Below the pieces are notes generated by a model that was not told where the DNA came from, did not search any database, and saw nothing but the letters and a program-made list of their open reading frames with translations. The translations under genes and the position numbers were made by a program. Of a stretch of DNA of 64,000 nt, positions 26,449-36,371 are shown in pieces (the stretch's first letter is position 1; each line of letters starts with the position of its first letter). Origin of the DNA: Actimicrobium sp. CCC2.4. GTDB lineage: Bacteria; Pseudomonadota; Gammaproteobacteria; Burkholderiales; Burkholderiaceae_D. Location: assembly GCF_034347385.1 (NCBI RefSeq), contig NZ_CP133777.1, positions 992,001 to 1,056,000 of the forward strand. The letters run 5' to 3'.

Positions 26449-28038
26449 CTAACCGAATTTCGGCGTCACGCTAGCCGGGAACGTCGGTGCGCGTCGATGC
26501 CGGGTTGCCTGCTCATAGGAATACGCCAGCTTGATCAGCATGCCCTCGGCATACGCACCGGCGACAAACGACACGCCCACCGGCAGACCCGCCACGTAGC
26601 CGGCCGGCACCGTGATGTGCGGATAACCGGCCACCGCTGCCGGACTCGAAAAACTCTCGCCGTAGTGATCGGCATTGACCGGATCGGTCAGCCATGCCGG
26701 TCCGCCGGTCGGTGCAAACAGCGCATCGAGTTTGAACTCGGCCAATACCTGATCGATACCTTCGGCACGCGAATAGCGCTGGTTATTGGCCAGCGCATCG
26801 CGGTATTCCTGGCTGTCGAGACCGCCCTTGGCCTCGGCCCGCAAGAATAGTTCCTGGTCGAAGAAACCCATCTCGATGGGCCGGTGGATCAGGTTGAAGG
26901 CGATCACATCCTTGAGCGAACGCACCGCTGCGCCTTGCCCGAATTCGGCCAGATAGACATTGAGGTCGGCCTTCAGTTCATACAGCATCACTTCCAGTTC
27001 CGAGTCGCCGTACTTGCTGATATTGGGTAGTTCGACGTCGATCAGGATTGCGCCTTTGGCTTTCAGGACCAGTAGCGCCGCGTCGGCGATATCCTGCACG
27101 GCCGGGTGGGAGGAGCGGGCATTGGTGACTACGCCAATGCGGGCACCGCGCAAACCATCGGCATCAAGGAAGCGGGTGTAATCGCGGGCTTTGCCGGCGC
27201 TACCGGCGGTGGCGGCATCGCGTGCATCGACGCCGGTCATCGCACCCAGCAGCACGGCGGCATCGGCGACGCTGCGGGTCATCGGGCCGGGCGTGTCCTG
27301 GCTGTGCGAGATCGGAATGATGCCGTCGCGGCTGATCAGGCCGACCGTCGGTTTGAGGCCGACCAGCCCGCAAATCGACGCCGGCGAAGTGATCGAGCCA
27401 TCGGTTTCGGTACCCACCGCAATCGCTGCAAGGCTGGCAGCGATTGCCGCCGCCGAACCGGAGCTTGAGCCGCTGGTATTGCGATCCAGCGCATAGGGAT
27501 TACGGGTCAGGCCGCCGCGCGCGCTCCAGCCCGAAGTCGAGCGGGTCGAGCGGATATTGGCCCATTCGCTCAAGTTGGTCTTGCCGAGGATGACGGCACC
27601 GGCAGCGCGCAATTGCGTGACCAGAAACGCATCGCGCGGGGCTTTCGCGCCGACCAGCGCGAACGAACCGGCAGTCGTTTGCATCGCATCCGCGGTGGCG
27701 ATGTTGTCTTTGATGAGGACCGGGATGCCGTGCAGCGGACCGCGCGGACCGGTTGCCTTGCGCTCGGCATCGAGCGCGCTGGCAATCGCCAGCGCGTCGG
27801 GATTGCGCTCGATGACGGCATTGAGGTGCGGGCCTGATTTATCGAAGGCCTTGATGCGGGCCAGGTAATGCGCGGTCAGCGTCCGCGAGCTCAGCGACCC
27901 GCTGCGCATGGCGGCCTGCAATTGGGCCACATCGGCCTCGACCAGGTTGATCTTGCTGCCGGCCGCATCGGCGGGCGCCGCGATAGTGCCGATGGCGCCT
28001 GCAGCGGCGCTCAACTTGATGAAATTTCTGCGATTCAT
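26449..28038 (-). CDS. Exported amidase-signature family enzyme
   Basis: A 529-residue amidase-signature protein with a Tat-type leader (MNRRNFIKLSAAAGAIGTIA) and a likely cleavage after ADA. The catalytic Lys is in PVLIKDNIATAD, the Ser-cisSer pair is in GSSSGSAAAIAASLAA, and TETDGSITSPAS follows. Such enzymes hydrolyse C-N bonds of amides or peptides; the substrate is not evident. The start at 28038 begins the Tat motif. The TonB-receptor terminator lies just upstream, so this gene probably has its own promoter, and it runs into the cus operon with only a 9-base gap. Confidence 0.88.
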   Translation of the reverse strand: MNRRNFIKLSAAAGAIGTIAAPADAAGSKINLVEADVAQLQAAMRSGSLSSRTLTAHYLARIKAFDKSGPHLNAVIERNPDALAIASALDAERKATGPRGPLHGIPVLIKDNIATADAMQTTAGSFALVGAKAPRDAFLVTQLRAAGAVILGKTNLSEWANIRSTRSTSGWSARGGLTRNPYALDRNTSGSSSGSAAAIAASLAAIAVGTETDGSITSPASICGLVGLKPTVGLISRDGIIPISHSQDTPGPMTRSVADAAVLLGAMTGVDARDAATAGSAGKARDYTRFLDADGLRGARIGVVTNARSSHPAVQDIADAALLVLKAKGAILIDVELPNISKYGDSELEVMLYELKADLNVYLAEFGQGAAVRSLKDVIAFNLIHRPIEMGFFDQELFLRAEAKGGLDSQEYRDALANNQRYSRAEGIDQVLAEFKLDALFAPTGGPAWLTDPVNADHYGESFSSPAAVAGYPHITVPAGYVAGLPVGVSFVAGAYAEGMLIKLAYSYEQATRHRRAPTFPASVTPKFG

Positions 28039-28059
28039 GGTGGCTCCGTGGTGATGCAA

Positions 28060-28093
28060 TAAAAAAGCCCCGCCGCGGTGCCTCTGGCGGGGC
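28060..28093 (-). terminator. Rho-independent terminator after the TonB-dependent receptor
   Basis: On the minus strand, GCCCCGCC, an 11-base loop and GGCGGGGC form a perfect 8-bp stem followed by six T. It lies about 20 bases beyond the receptor stop and just upstream of the amidase start. Confidence 0.87.
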
Positions 28094-28113
28094 GGCCATC
28101 GTTGCAGGCTAAC

Positions 28114-30963
28114 TTAAAACTTGTACGCTGCGCCAACGTTAATGAAGCGTCCGACCGCGCCGGCTTGATGCAGGCCGGCGTCGAAGAAGGTACCACCCGC
28201 GCCGCCGTAGGTCTGGTAATCCAGCGGTGGTGCCTTGTTCAACGCATTCTGCACTGAGGCGTGGAAAGTCCAGTGCTTGTCGTACTTGTAGCTGCTGTAG
28301 ACATCGAGCGTCGTGAAGCTGGCAACGCGGCAATACTGTGCCGGTACGGCTGCCGAAAACGCCGGACCGCTGAACGAATTGTTGATCGCACTGGCGCAAT
28401 CGACAGCGCCAACGGTCGGGTCGGTGACCTTGAAACTACTGATCCAGTTGACCGTGCCGGCGATGCTCAACGGACCGTTCTCCCAGGTCGTGATCAGATG
28501 AGCGCGGTCACGCGGATTGCCGGTATCGCCCGAGACGCCCGACGGACCATGCGTGCCGGCCAACTGGTAGACGGTGCCATCGGCGCCGACCTGCTCGTAC
28601 TTGAACATATGCGATTCCTGGAATTCGACGGTCAGCTTGCCGGCGGCTTTCAGGTTCATCGTGTAGCGCATGTCGAGGTCGACGCCGCGCGTATGGGTAC
28701 TCTGGGCATTTTCATACGGGAACGGCGCGAACAGGATATTGCCGGCACCCGGGGTCTGGTTGACGCTGCCGCCGGCGCCATTGAATGGCTGAATGGTCGG
28801 CGACGAGCGCACCAGATTATTGACAAAGCTGTAGGTCGGGTCCCCCGAGCTGGAGATGATCTGGTTGGCAATGCGGATGTCATAGAAATCCGCCGACAGA
28901 TTGAACTGCCTGGTCGGCTCGAAGATGATGCCCAGCGTGTAGGACTTCGAGGTTTCGGGTTTGAGCCTGGCATTTGGTTGCTGCACGCCGAGCAGGCCAA
29001 TGGCGCACTGGCGCGGATAGTTGCCGGCCAGCGTGGCCGGATCGACACCCGGCGCGGTGTTCGGGCAAAGCGTGTTGTCGCGGTAAGTGGTGTAGTAAAA
29101 CGACTGGCCGGCGTTGCCGTTTTCGGCCGGATTCGGTGCCCGGAATCCTTCGGCATAGGTGCCGCGGAAGGTCACCACTTCCAGTGGTGCAAACTTGAAG
29201 CCGACTTTCGGGCTGGTTGCGCTGCTGCTGCCGTTGTACTTGTCGAAGCGCACTGCGCCGTCAAGCTCGAGGTTCTTGAGCACCGGGGCGACCAGTTCGA
29301 GATACGCCGCCGCGATGTTCTGGTTGCCGATCGCAAAGGCATTATTGCCAACCTGTGTGCCATTGGCAAAGGCATCAGCGGCTTGCGAATTGAGTTCACG
29401 GTGGGTGAACTCGGTGCCGACACCAATGGCCAGCGGACCGCCCGCCAGATCCATCAGCTCACGCGTGCCGCGCAGGCTGACGAATTCGAGGATGTCGGTG
29501 GCTTTCGAACTGGTTTTCGGCGCGACGAAGGCATTGGCGGCGGCGCTGTTGCCACCGGCTGCCTGGCCAACCAGATACGGCGTGGCCGGATTGTTCAGCG
29601 CCGATTGCAGGTTCAGGAAATTGATCGAGCCATGACCGGTCAGCTTGACGATGTTTTCCGTGAAGCCGGCCGAGGCAGTCACATCCCATTTGCCGAGCGT
29701 GCCGCTGAGGTCGCCGACAAAACGGTAGGTCTGTGAATCGACGGCGGTCGAACTGCCGCCCAGGTTGGCGAAGTTGTATTGCAAGACCTGCGTCGCGCCG
29801 GTGGTGTTGCCCGGATAGGTCGATGGCACCGTGATGAGCAACGGCGCATTGGCCGGCGTGATGAACGGGATGCCGCCCGGCTTGTAGGCCACTGATGACA
29901 AGCCGCTCAGGCCGCCAGTGCTGGAATAGCCGTTGATCTGCTCGGCTTGCGAATCGAACAGCGAGCCCTTGAGCTTGAGTTCCCAGTCGCCGCCCAGTTT
30001 TTGCGTGTGCGAACCGATGATATTGATGTTGCGGGTTTGCGGCTGGACTTCGAGGTTGGCAGTACGGTACGCGCATTGTCCGGCCGCGAGGCGGGTGGCA
30101 TCGCAGCCCGGCAGGAAGCCGCTGATGTTGCCGCTGACCGGATCAAGCAGGTAGCCGGTGATGCTGCCCGGATAGCCGGCATTGAGATTGTTCGGCACGC
30201 CCGACGTCAGGTTGTTGCCGCCCTGGCTGCTCAGGTCGGTATTCGTGAAGGCCATGTTGCCGCGCTGCGAGACCAGGATTTTGTCCTGCTTGCGGTATTC
30301 GATGGACAGGTAGGTATTGCGGCCGTCTTCGGCCAGATTGCCCCAGCCGATGATGCCGGAAGCGTGGCTGGTGGTGCCGCCACCGCGCGTGCTGGTGCCG
30401 GTTTCGGCAGCGATTTCCTGGCCGACATAGGTTTTTTTCAGGATCACGTTGACCACGCCGGCGACGGCATCCGAGCCGTACACCGACGACGCGCCGTCCT
30501 TCAGGACTTCGATGCGGTCGATTGCCTCGAACGGAATCTGGCTGATATCGACGAAGCTGCGCTGGCCGTCATCGGACAAGGCATACGGTGCCATCCGGTG
30601 GCCATCGATCAGCACCAGCGTCGCGCCCACCGTCAGGCCGCGCAAGGCGACGCCGCTGGCACCGCCGGCAAAAGCGCCGTTGAACGATTGCGACAGCGTG
30701 CCCGCCCCGTTGGCCGTGATGTTGCGCAAGACGCTGGACACATCGGTGTAGCCCGATGCCTTCAAGTCCTGCAGCGTGATGACCTGCACCGGACTGGGCG
30801 TTTCCTTGTCGACGCGACGGATATTCGATCCGGTCACCTCGACCCGCTGGACCTTGTCGCCGTCAACTTGTTGCGCATGGGCGTTGTGGATCGCCAGCGG
30901 CATCAGGGCCAGACTGCCCAGTGCCAGCGCATTGATCTTGATGGTTCTCTGCATGGATTTCAT
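28114..30963 (-). CDS. TonB-dependent outer-membrane receptor
   Basis: A 949-residue receptor with a signal peptide ending NAHAQ, a TonB-box-like VEVTGSNIRR, a plug domain (residues about 50-170, with LKDGASSVYGSDAVAGVVNV) and a C-terminal barrel ending in YKF. The NIRR...PSPVQVIT leader and long barrel match receptors for oligosaccharides or peptides in Xanthomonas/Caulobacter-type systems rather than siderophore receptors. The S46 peptidase gene lies directly upstream on the same strand, which suggests a peptide-type substrate. The start at 30963 has an alternative Met three codons in. Confidence 0.87.
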   Translation of the reverse strand: MKSMQRTIKINALALGSLALMPLAIHNAHAQQVDGDKVQRVEVTGSNIRRVDKETPSPVQVITLQDLKASGYTDVSSVLRNITANGAGTLSQSFNGAFAGGASGVALRGLTVGATLVLIDGHRMAPYALSDDGQRSFVDISQIPFEAIDRIEVLKDGASSVYGSDAVAGVVNVILKKTYVGQEIAAETGTSTRGGGTTSHASGIIGWGNLAEDGRNTYLSIEYRKQDKILVSQRGNMAFTNTDLSSQGGNNLTSGVPNNLNAGYPGSITGYLLDPVSGNISGFLPGCDATRLAAGQCAYRTANLEVQPQTRNINIIGSHTQKLGGDWELKLKGSLFDSQAEQINGYSSTGGLSGLSSVAYKPGGIPFITPANAPLLITVPSTYPGNTTGATQVLQYNFANLGGSSTAVDSQTYRFVGDLSGTLGKWDVTASAGFTENIVKLTGHGSINFLNLQSALNNPATPYLVGQAAGGNSAAANAFVAPKTSSKATDILEFVSLRGTRELMDLAGGPLAIGVGTEFTHRELNSQAADAFANGTQVGNNAFAIGNQNIAAAYLELVAPVLKNLELDGAVRFDKYNGSSSATSPKVGFKFAPLEVVTFRGTYAEGFRAPNPAENGNAGQSFYYTTYRDNTLCPNTAPGVDPATLAGNYPRQCAIGLLGVQQPNARLKPETSKSYTLGIIFEPTRQFNLSADFYDIRIANQIISSSGDPTYSFVNNLVRSSPTIQPFNGAGGSVNQTPGAGNILFAPFPYENAQSTHTRGVDLDMRYTMNLKAAGKLTVEFQESHMFKYEQVGADGTVYQLAGTHGPSGVSGDTGNPRDRAHLITTWENGPLSIAGTVNWISSFKVTDPTVGAVDCASAINNSFSGPAFSAAVPAQYCRVASFTTLDVYSSYKYDKHWTFHASVQNALNKAPPLDYQTYGGAGGTFFDAGLHQAGAVGRFINVGAAYKF

Positions 30964-30990
30964 CGTTGATTCCAGTCTTCATCCTCGGGT

Positions 30991-31016
30991 TGCCGGGCAC
31001 AGGATAGTGTCCCGGC
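30991..31016 (-). other. Inverted repeat between the S46 peptidase and receptor genes
   Basis: TGCCGGGcAC / GTgtCCCGGCA arms around a 6-base centre, in the 126-base gap between the two genes. There is no T-tract, so it may be an attenuator or stability hairpin rather than a terminator. Confidence 0.4.
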
Positions 31017-31089
31017 AGATACAGCGGTGCGCGCAGTTCGGGAGCGCTTGCTCCCCTGCTGTCGGTTGGTAAAGAGGTGTGTTGTGCGC

Positions 31090-33150
31090 TCAGTCGGGAC
31101 GGATTTCCCGGACCAGTGCAGTCGCGCCGTAGATCACGGACAGGGTTTCGAGGATGGCACCGCTGTGCACGGCGACCGCCCGGTTGAGGCGCGGATCGAA
31201 CCAGAATGCGCCGCCCAGCGAGTGGATATTGCCGTCGAAGATCAGGCCGACGATTTCGCCATTGCGGTTGACCATCGGGCTGCCGGAGTTGCCGCCGATG
31301 ATGTCGTTGGTGGTCGAAAAATTGAACGCTTGCGATAGATTCAGACGCGATTTCGCTGCCAGCCACGAGGCCGGCAAGGCGAACGGGGCGACGCCGGTAT
31401 CGCGTTCGAACGCACCGCCGATCGTGGTGAATGGCGCGACCGGCTTACCGGCTTCTTCCCAGCCCTGCACTTCGCCATAGGACAGGCGCAACGTGAAGGT
31501 GGCATCCGGATAGTCGCCGGTGCCGCGCTGGGCGAAGCGGGCTTGGGCGATCAGTTCCGAGTTGCGTTCGACGATGGATTCGACCTCGCGTTCGTAGTCC
31601 TTGCGCAGCGTCCGTGCGGCCGGATCGATGGCCAGTGCGAGCCGTATGAACGGATCATCGGAGCCTTCGATGGCGGCCTGGCCGCCTTCCCACAGCGCCT
31701 TGCGTGCCGCGATGTCGCCGAGACGGGTGTTGCCGATCAGCGCGGCGGCGAGTTGCTCCGGCGATTGCCGGCCCAGTACCTGCTTGACCAGCGGATGGTC
31801 GCTACCGAGCCGTTCGCGCAGCTTGGTCAGCGAAAAGCCGAACTTGACCTGTTCGAACACGGGGTAGACCGGCGCACTGGAAAACAGCTGCTGTTCCAGT
31901 TCAGGCAGCTTGCCGTCAGTGAACTCCGGCAGGCGCTGGCCGTTCGGCAGGCTGCGTTCGCGGGCGGCACGCACCAGCAGGCGGGCGTACTCGAAATACG
32001 TGCTGTTGAAGGCGCGCCCGCGTTCGATCATGCCGTAGGGTTTTTCCAGTTGGCGATAGGTTTGCTGGGCGGCGGCGATGGCGTCCCAGGCCGGGCCGAC
32101 GGTGCCGGCAAGGGCGCTGCTGGCGGCGGTATAGCGACGCAGTTCGACCTCTTCGGCCAGCTTGCGTTCGCGCAGGGCCGGGTCAAGCAGGGCGCTCAGT
32201 TCGCCGAACATCGCCTTGTAGCTGTTTTCAACGCCAAACAGCGTGCCTTCGGAAATTCGTGCGGCTTCCGGATTGCTCTTGCCGAACTGCGCCAGCACGC
32301 CGCGCAATTCGGCCAGTTCCAGCAAGCCACCGATCAGGCCGAGGTCGCGGATCGTGTCGAGTTGCGCCATCGTCAACTGACGCTGGGTCGATCCGGGATG
32401 GCCGGTGACGAACACCAGTTCCTTGTCGGCAGCGCCGTTTTTGCTGAAGGGCAGGAAGTTGGTGATGGCGGCCGGCTTACCGTTTTCGTAGGCGCGCACC
32501 AGCGCAATATCGAGGTCGAAGCGCGGGAAGTTGAAGTTGTCCGGATCACCGCCAAAAAAGGCGCTGTCTTTCTCCGGCACCCAGACCAGCCGGGTGTCCT
32601 GGAAGCGATGGTAGCGGTACAGGTGATAGCGACCGCCGTGATACAGGTCGACGACGTCGCAGCGCACGGTCTCGCGCTCCTTGCCGATACAGGCCGAGGC
32701 AAGTGTGGCCTTGATTCCGTTTTGTGCTGCCTTGAATGCCTCGCCCTGCAAGCCGCGGGTGGCGTTCTTGACCTGGCTGGTCACGTCGGTGATCAGCTCG
32801 AGCCGGTTCAGCTCGATTTCCGGACAGCGCACTTCCTGCTCGCGCTGGCGTGCCAGGAATCCATCCTGCATGTAGTTCTTGCTGGCGCTCGAGAGCTGAT
32901 CGACGCATTCGGAGGCGCAGTGGTGATTGGTCATCACCAGGCCATCTTTCGAGATGAACGACGCCGAACAGCCGCCGGCAATCCGCGCCGAACCTTGCAT
33001 CATCCGGTTGGTCCAGGCGGCAGTAGGAGTGAAGTCATAGCCAGCCTGCAAGCGGGCGGTCGGCAGGTTGTCCAGCGTCCACATGCCTTCGGCCGCAAAG
33101 CTCAGGCCGGGCAACGCAAACAGGATGGCTAGAAACGAAGTATTACGCAC
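31090..33150 (-). CDS. S46-family dipeptidyl-peptidase (DPP7/DPP11 type)
   Basis: A 686-residue exported serine peptidase that removes N-terminal dipeptides. It has a signal peptide (SFLAILFALPGLSFA), GGCSASFISKDGLVMTNHHC with the catalytic His, and GNSGSPMVNRNGE with the catalytic Ser622. The residue 18 after that Ser is Gly (FDGN), as in hydrophobic-preferring DPP7, whereas DPP11 has Arg for acidic residues. The start is GTG, with GGAGA 6 bases upstream. It is transcribed towards the TonB-dependent receptor, consistent with periplasmic digestion of imported peptides. Confidence 0.92.
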   Translation of the reverse strand: MRNTSFLAILFALPGLSFAAEGMWTLDNLPTARLQAGYDFTPTAAWTNRMMQGSARIAGGCSASFISKDGLVMTNHHCASECVDQLSSASKNYMQDGFLARQREQEVRCPEIELNRLELITDVTSQVKNATRGLQGEAFKAAQNGIKATLASACIGKERETVRCDVVDLYHGGRYHLYRYHRFQDTRLVWVPEKDSAFFGGDPDNFNFPRFDLDIALVRAYENGKPAAITNFLPFSKNGAADKELVFVTGHPGSTQRQLTMAQLDTIRDLGLIGGLLELAELRGVLAQFGKSNPEAARISEGTLFGVENSYKAMFGELSALLDPALRERKLAEEVELRRYTAASSALAGTVGPAWDAIAAAQQTYRQLEKPYGMIERGRAFNSTYFEYARLLVRAARERSLPNGQRLPEFTDGKLPELEQQLFSSAPVYPVFEQVKFGFSLTKLRERLGSDHPLVKQVLGRQSPEQLAAALIGNTRLGDIAARKALWEGGQAAIEGSDDPFIRLALAIDPAARTLRKDYEREVESIVERNSELIAQARFAQRGTGDYPDATFTLRLSYGEVQGWEEAGKPVAPFTTIGGAFERDTGVAPFALPASWLAAKSRLNLSQAFNFSTTNDIIGGNSGSPMVNRNGEIVGLIFDGNIHSLGGAFWFDPRLNRAVAVHSGAILETLSVIYGATALVREIRPD

Positions 33151-33393
33151 GAATATCTCCCAAGTTTTAATTATGGGAAAGACAGTAGCATAGGTTAAAA
33201 AACAATGTTTTTTAGAAACTTAGATTCGCGGAGGGAGGGGTATTGCGTGGTGTTGCGCCATCAGAGATAGCGCAAATTTGGTCAGGAAAAAAATAGAAGC
33301 GTGAAGATTTTGTCGCGGAACGGTGGGTGGGCACGGGAGAATCGTGCCCACGCGAATGTACCGCCGGACGGTCGGAAGTGGCGGGCGTCGAAC

Positions 33394-33425
33394 GGTGCAA
33401 TGCCCTACGGTTATTGAACCCTACG
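33394..33425 (+). repeat. 30-base palindromic repeat, copy 7 (forward, single, diverged)
   Basis: GGTGCAATGCCCTACGGTTA then TTGAACCCTACG; one base of the right arm differs (GAACC for GCACC). It lies between the S46 peptidase start and the stop of the DJ-1/PfpI gene. Confidence 0.82.
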
Positions 33426-33449
33426 ACGCTACGACGCTGCGCTGTTGAT

Positions 33450-34127
33450 CTAGCCCAGCAATTTCAGCAAAGCCTTCGCAGCCGGCTCCGACGAGGCTGG
33501 ATTCTGGCCGGTGATGAGCAGGCCATCAGTGACGACATACGGCTCCCAGTCGGCCAGCTTGGAGTAGGTGCCGCCGTTTTGCCGCAGCATGTCTTCGACC
33601 AGGAAAGGCACGACATCGGTCAGCCCGACCGCCTGTTCTTCGGTATTGGTGAAGCCGGTAACAGCCTTGCCGGCGACGACGGATTTGCCATCGGCGCCTT
33701 TCGGATGGCGCAGCACCGCGGGTGCGTGGCAAACTGCTGAGACCGGTTTGCCGGCTGCCAGCAGGGTTTCGATCAGTTTGATCGAGGTGGCGTCTTCGGC
33801 CAGATCCCACAATGGCCCGTGGCCACCCGGATAAAAGACCGCATCGACACTGCTGACATCGACACTGGTGAGGGTCACGGTGTTGGCGAGGGCGGCTTGT
33901 GCTTCAGCATCTTCCTTGAAGCGTTCGGTGGCCTTGGTTTGCGCTGACGTGTCATCGCTTTTCGGGTCCAGCGGCGGTTGGCCGCCCAGCGGCGAAGCCA
34001 GCGTCAGCGTCACGCCGGCGTCCTTGAAAAGGTAATACGGTGCGGCGAATTCTTCCAGCCAGAAACCGGTCTTGTGGCCGGTATCGCCGAGTTTGTCGTG
34101 TGAGGTCAGTACCATCAGGATATGCAT
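33450..34127 (-). CDS. DJ-1/PfpI family protein (HchA-like)
   Basis: A 225-residue type 1 glutamine amidotransferase-like protein. The nucleophile elbow is SAVCHAPAVL with Cys at about residue 134, an acidic residue lies in the N-terminal LEEFAAPYY region, and FYPGGHGPLWDL is typical of the HchA/Hsp31-like subgroup. Members act as glyoxalase III, protein deglycase or chaperone; which applies here is open. The gene stands alone, on the opposite strand to the HiPIP gene. Confidence 0.87.
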   Translation of the reverse strand: MHILMVLTSHDKLGDTGHKTGFWLEEFAAPYYLFKDAGVTLTLASPLGGQPPLDPKSDDTSAQTKATERFKEDAEAQAALANTVTLTSVDVSSVDAVFYPGGHGPLWDLAEDATSIKLIETLLAAGKPVSAVCHAPAVLRHPKGADGKSVVAGKAVTGFTNTEEQAVGLTDVVPFLVEDMLRQNGGTYSKLADWEPYVVTDGLLITGQNPASSEPAAKALLKLLG

Positions 34128-34377
34128 AGCGAGCCTTTCTATCGGGGATGTGGGTGTTTTTCGCTGCGCAGCATGACGCTGGCAAGGAAAGCAATCGTGG
34201 AGCGTACGCTGCCTCCGGCGTGCTTGTCAGTGCGCTGGCGCACTTGCGACGACGCTTTGGTCATACCGTCCGGATACCTGAAAATTCTTTCCAACGATGC
34301 TAGACTCGGCCGGCTTTTCGTAATTCGGGCAGTAAGCCTTTTTCAAGCCAACTGATTTCCCACCTTGAGGATTCACC

Positions 34378-34686
34378 ATGACCATGAACCGCAGAACGTT
34401 CGTTATCCATTCGCTGGTCGGCTCCGCCGCACTGGTATCGGCCACACTGAGCCAGGCGCAAGCCGCCAAAGTCGCTGAAACCGATGCGCAAGCCGTCGCG
34501 CTGGCCTACAAGGAAGATGCTACCAAGACAGATAAAGTCAAATACCCGAAATACGCTGCCGGCCAACATTGCGCCAGCTGCCAGTTGTACGCCGGTGGGG
34601 CGACAGGCTACGGTAATTGCGCGCTGTTCCCGGGCAAGCAAGTTGCCGCCGCCGGATGGTGCAGCGCCTACGCCAAGAAGGCATGA
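34378..34686 (+). CDS. High-potential iron-sulfur protein (HiPIP), exported
   Basis: A 102-residue protein with a Tat leader (NRRTFVIHSLVGSAALVSA) and the HiPIP cluster ligands CASCQ, NCALF and GWCSAY, four cysteines for one [4Fe-4S] cluster. It is a periplasmic one-electron carrier between respiratory or photosynthetic complexes. A second in-frame ATG two codons on is possible as the start. It is a single-gene unit followed by a good terminator. Confidence 0.93.
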   Translation: MTMNRRTFVIHSLVGSAALVSATLSQAQAAKVAETDAQAVALAYKEDATKTDKVKYPKYAAGQHCASCQLYAGGATGYGNCALFPGKQVAAAGWCSAYAKKA

Positions 34687-34714
34687 TCGACCGGTCATCG
34701 ACCTGTTGACCCAC

Positions 34715-34744
34715 AAAAAAACACGCCGTGAGCGTGTTTTTTTT
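34715..34744 (+). terminator. Rho-independent terminator after the HiPIP gene
   Basis: ACACGC, a 5-base loop and GCGTGT, flanked by seven A and followed by seven T or more; it probably works in the plus direction to end the HiPIP transcript. Confidence 0.85.
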
Positions 34745-34815
34745 CGCCGTTCGCGGCTGACTGTCTTTTACTATGTCCACGCCGGTGACGTGCCGGCTCA
34801 ACAGGATTGCCCATC

Positions 34816-36327
34816 ATGGAAGTCGAACTGAAATTGCTGATCAATGCGAATGATGTCGCCGCTTTGCGCGCCCATCCGCTGCTCAAGGAATTTGCCCGCA
34901 CCGCGCCGCGTGACCAGGTCATGCACGACCTGTATTTCGATACGCCGGAGCTGCAGTTGCGCACCGCCGGTGCCGGCTTGCGGGTCCGGCGTGTCGGCGA
35001 TGAATGGATACAGACACTGAAGGCCGGCGGCAGCGTGGCCGGCGGTTTGCACAGCCGGCATGAATGGGAAACCCGCGTGGCCGGGCCGGTGCCCGATCTG
35101 GCGCTGTTGCGTGCGCTGGTCGATCGCAAAAGCGCCTGGGGCCAGCTGTTGCGTACGCCGGGTTGCGAAGAACAATTGCTGCCGATTTTCAGCACGCAGG
35201 TGACCCGCACAATCTGGGACTTGCAGCTGGCCGGCGGCGATGACATTGAATGCGTGCTCGACATCGGCTTTCTCGAGCGGGACGGCCAACGCATTCCGGT
35301 CAGTGAAATCGAGCTTGAGCTCAAGACAGGGGACCCGCTGCATCTGTTCGACGTGGCACTCGCGCTGCAACAGGATGTCGCGCTGCAGATCAGCAATCTG
35401 AGCAAGGCCGATCGCGGTTACGCGCTGTACGTGCCGCAACCGGTAGCCGCCGTGAAAGCGCAAGCGCTGGTGCTGCACCGCCAGATGACCATCGTCCAGG
35501 CGTTCCAGGTGATCGCTGCCAATTGCCTGGCGCAAGTCCAGGGCAACGAGGCGGGCGTGGTGCACCGGCTCGATACCGAAAGCCTGCACCAGATGCGGGT
35601 CGGATTGCGCCGCTTGCGCTGTGCCCTCGATCTGTTTCGCGGCTTGCAGCCCTTGCCTGCGCCGTTGCAAGCCGATCTGGACTGGCTCATGGAGCAGCTC
35701 GGCGCGGCGCGCGACTGGGATGTACTGGTCGGGACGACCTTGCCGGCGGTCGCGGCAGCGGCCCGCGGCGAAGTGCGGCTGGCCGGACTCGGGCTGGCGG
35801 CACTGGTGCATTCACGCGAGAAGCACGCCGCAGCAGCGGCCGCGGTCGGTTCGCCACGCACCACGCGGCTGATGCTGGGGCTGGCGCGCTGGTTGCTGGT
35901 GGTCGGCGCGCAGCCGGATCATCTGATGAAGCGCCTGCCGGGATACAGCCGTGGTCTGCTCGAACATCACCAGCAGCGGCTGCGCCGGCGCGGCAAGCAA
36001 TTGGACGAGAGCAGCGCGCAGGCGCGCCATCGCCTGCGTATCGCGGTCAAAAAAATGCGCTATGCGATTGAGTTTTTCAGTGCGCTGTACCCGGCGAAAA
36101 AGATGCGGCGCTACGCCGAAGGACTGGCGATGCTGCAGGACCAGCTGGGCAGCAGCAACGATGCGGCGGTGGCTGATCGCCTGCTGCGGCAGTTGCAGGA
36201 CGGGCCGCTGGAACTGGCCTGCAGCGCCGGCTTCGTGCGCGGCTTCCTCAGTGCCGGCGCGGCGATCGATGACCGGCTGATGCGCGAGCAGGCGCGGCGC
36301 TTTGGTGCGAAGAAAATTCCCGGGTAA
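34816..36327 (+). CDS. CYTH-CHAD domain protein
   Basis: A 503-residue protein with an N-terminal CYTH (triphosphate tunnel) domain at about 1-200, including EVELK at the start, and a C-terminal CHAD helical domain with conserved His and basic residues (VHRLDTESLHQMRVGLRRLR, RHRLRIAVKKMRYAIEF). CYTH enzymes act on inorganic triphosphate or similar, and CHAD binds polyphosphate. Such fusions are thought to deal with tri- or polyphosphate. The ATG at 34816 is chosen since MEVELKLL is the family start; a TTG three codons upstream is less likely. Confidence 0.92.
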   Translation: MEVELKLLINANDVAALRAHPLLKEFARTAPRDQVMHDLYFDTPELQLRTAGAGLRVRRVGDEWIQTLKAGGSVAGGLHSRHEWETRVAGPVPDLALLRALVDRKSAWGQLLRTPGCEEQLLPIFSTQVTRTIWDLQLAGGDDIECVLDIGFLERDGQRIPVSEIELELKTGDPLHLFDVALALQQDVALQISNLSKADRGYALYVPQPVAAVKAQALVLHRQMTIVQAFQVIAANCLAQVQGNEAGVVHRLDTESLHQMRVGLRRLRCALDLFRGLQPLPAPLQADLDWLMEQLGAARDWDVLVGTTLPAVAAAARGEVRLAGLGLAALVHSREKHAAAAAAVGSPRTTRLMLGLARWLLVVGAQPDHLMKRLPGYSRGLLEHHQQRLRRRGKQLDESSAQARHRLRIAVKKMRYAIEFFSALYPAKKMRRYAEGLAMLQDQLGSSNDAAVADRLLRQLQDGPLELACSAGFVRGFLSAGAAIDDRLMREQARRFGAKKIPG

Positions 36328-36371
36328 CGGCGCGGCGCCGGATCACGAAGCACGCCTTTCCGGCAGCTTCC

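Noticed and set aside
31543-33132. A 529-codon plus-strand frame opposite the S46 peptidase
   Set aside because: The peptidase frame has clear catalytic motifs; the opposite frame has none and no ribosome site.
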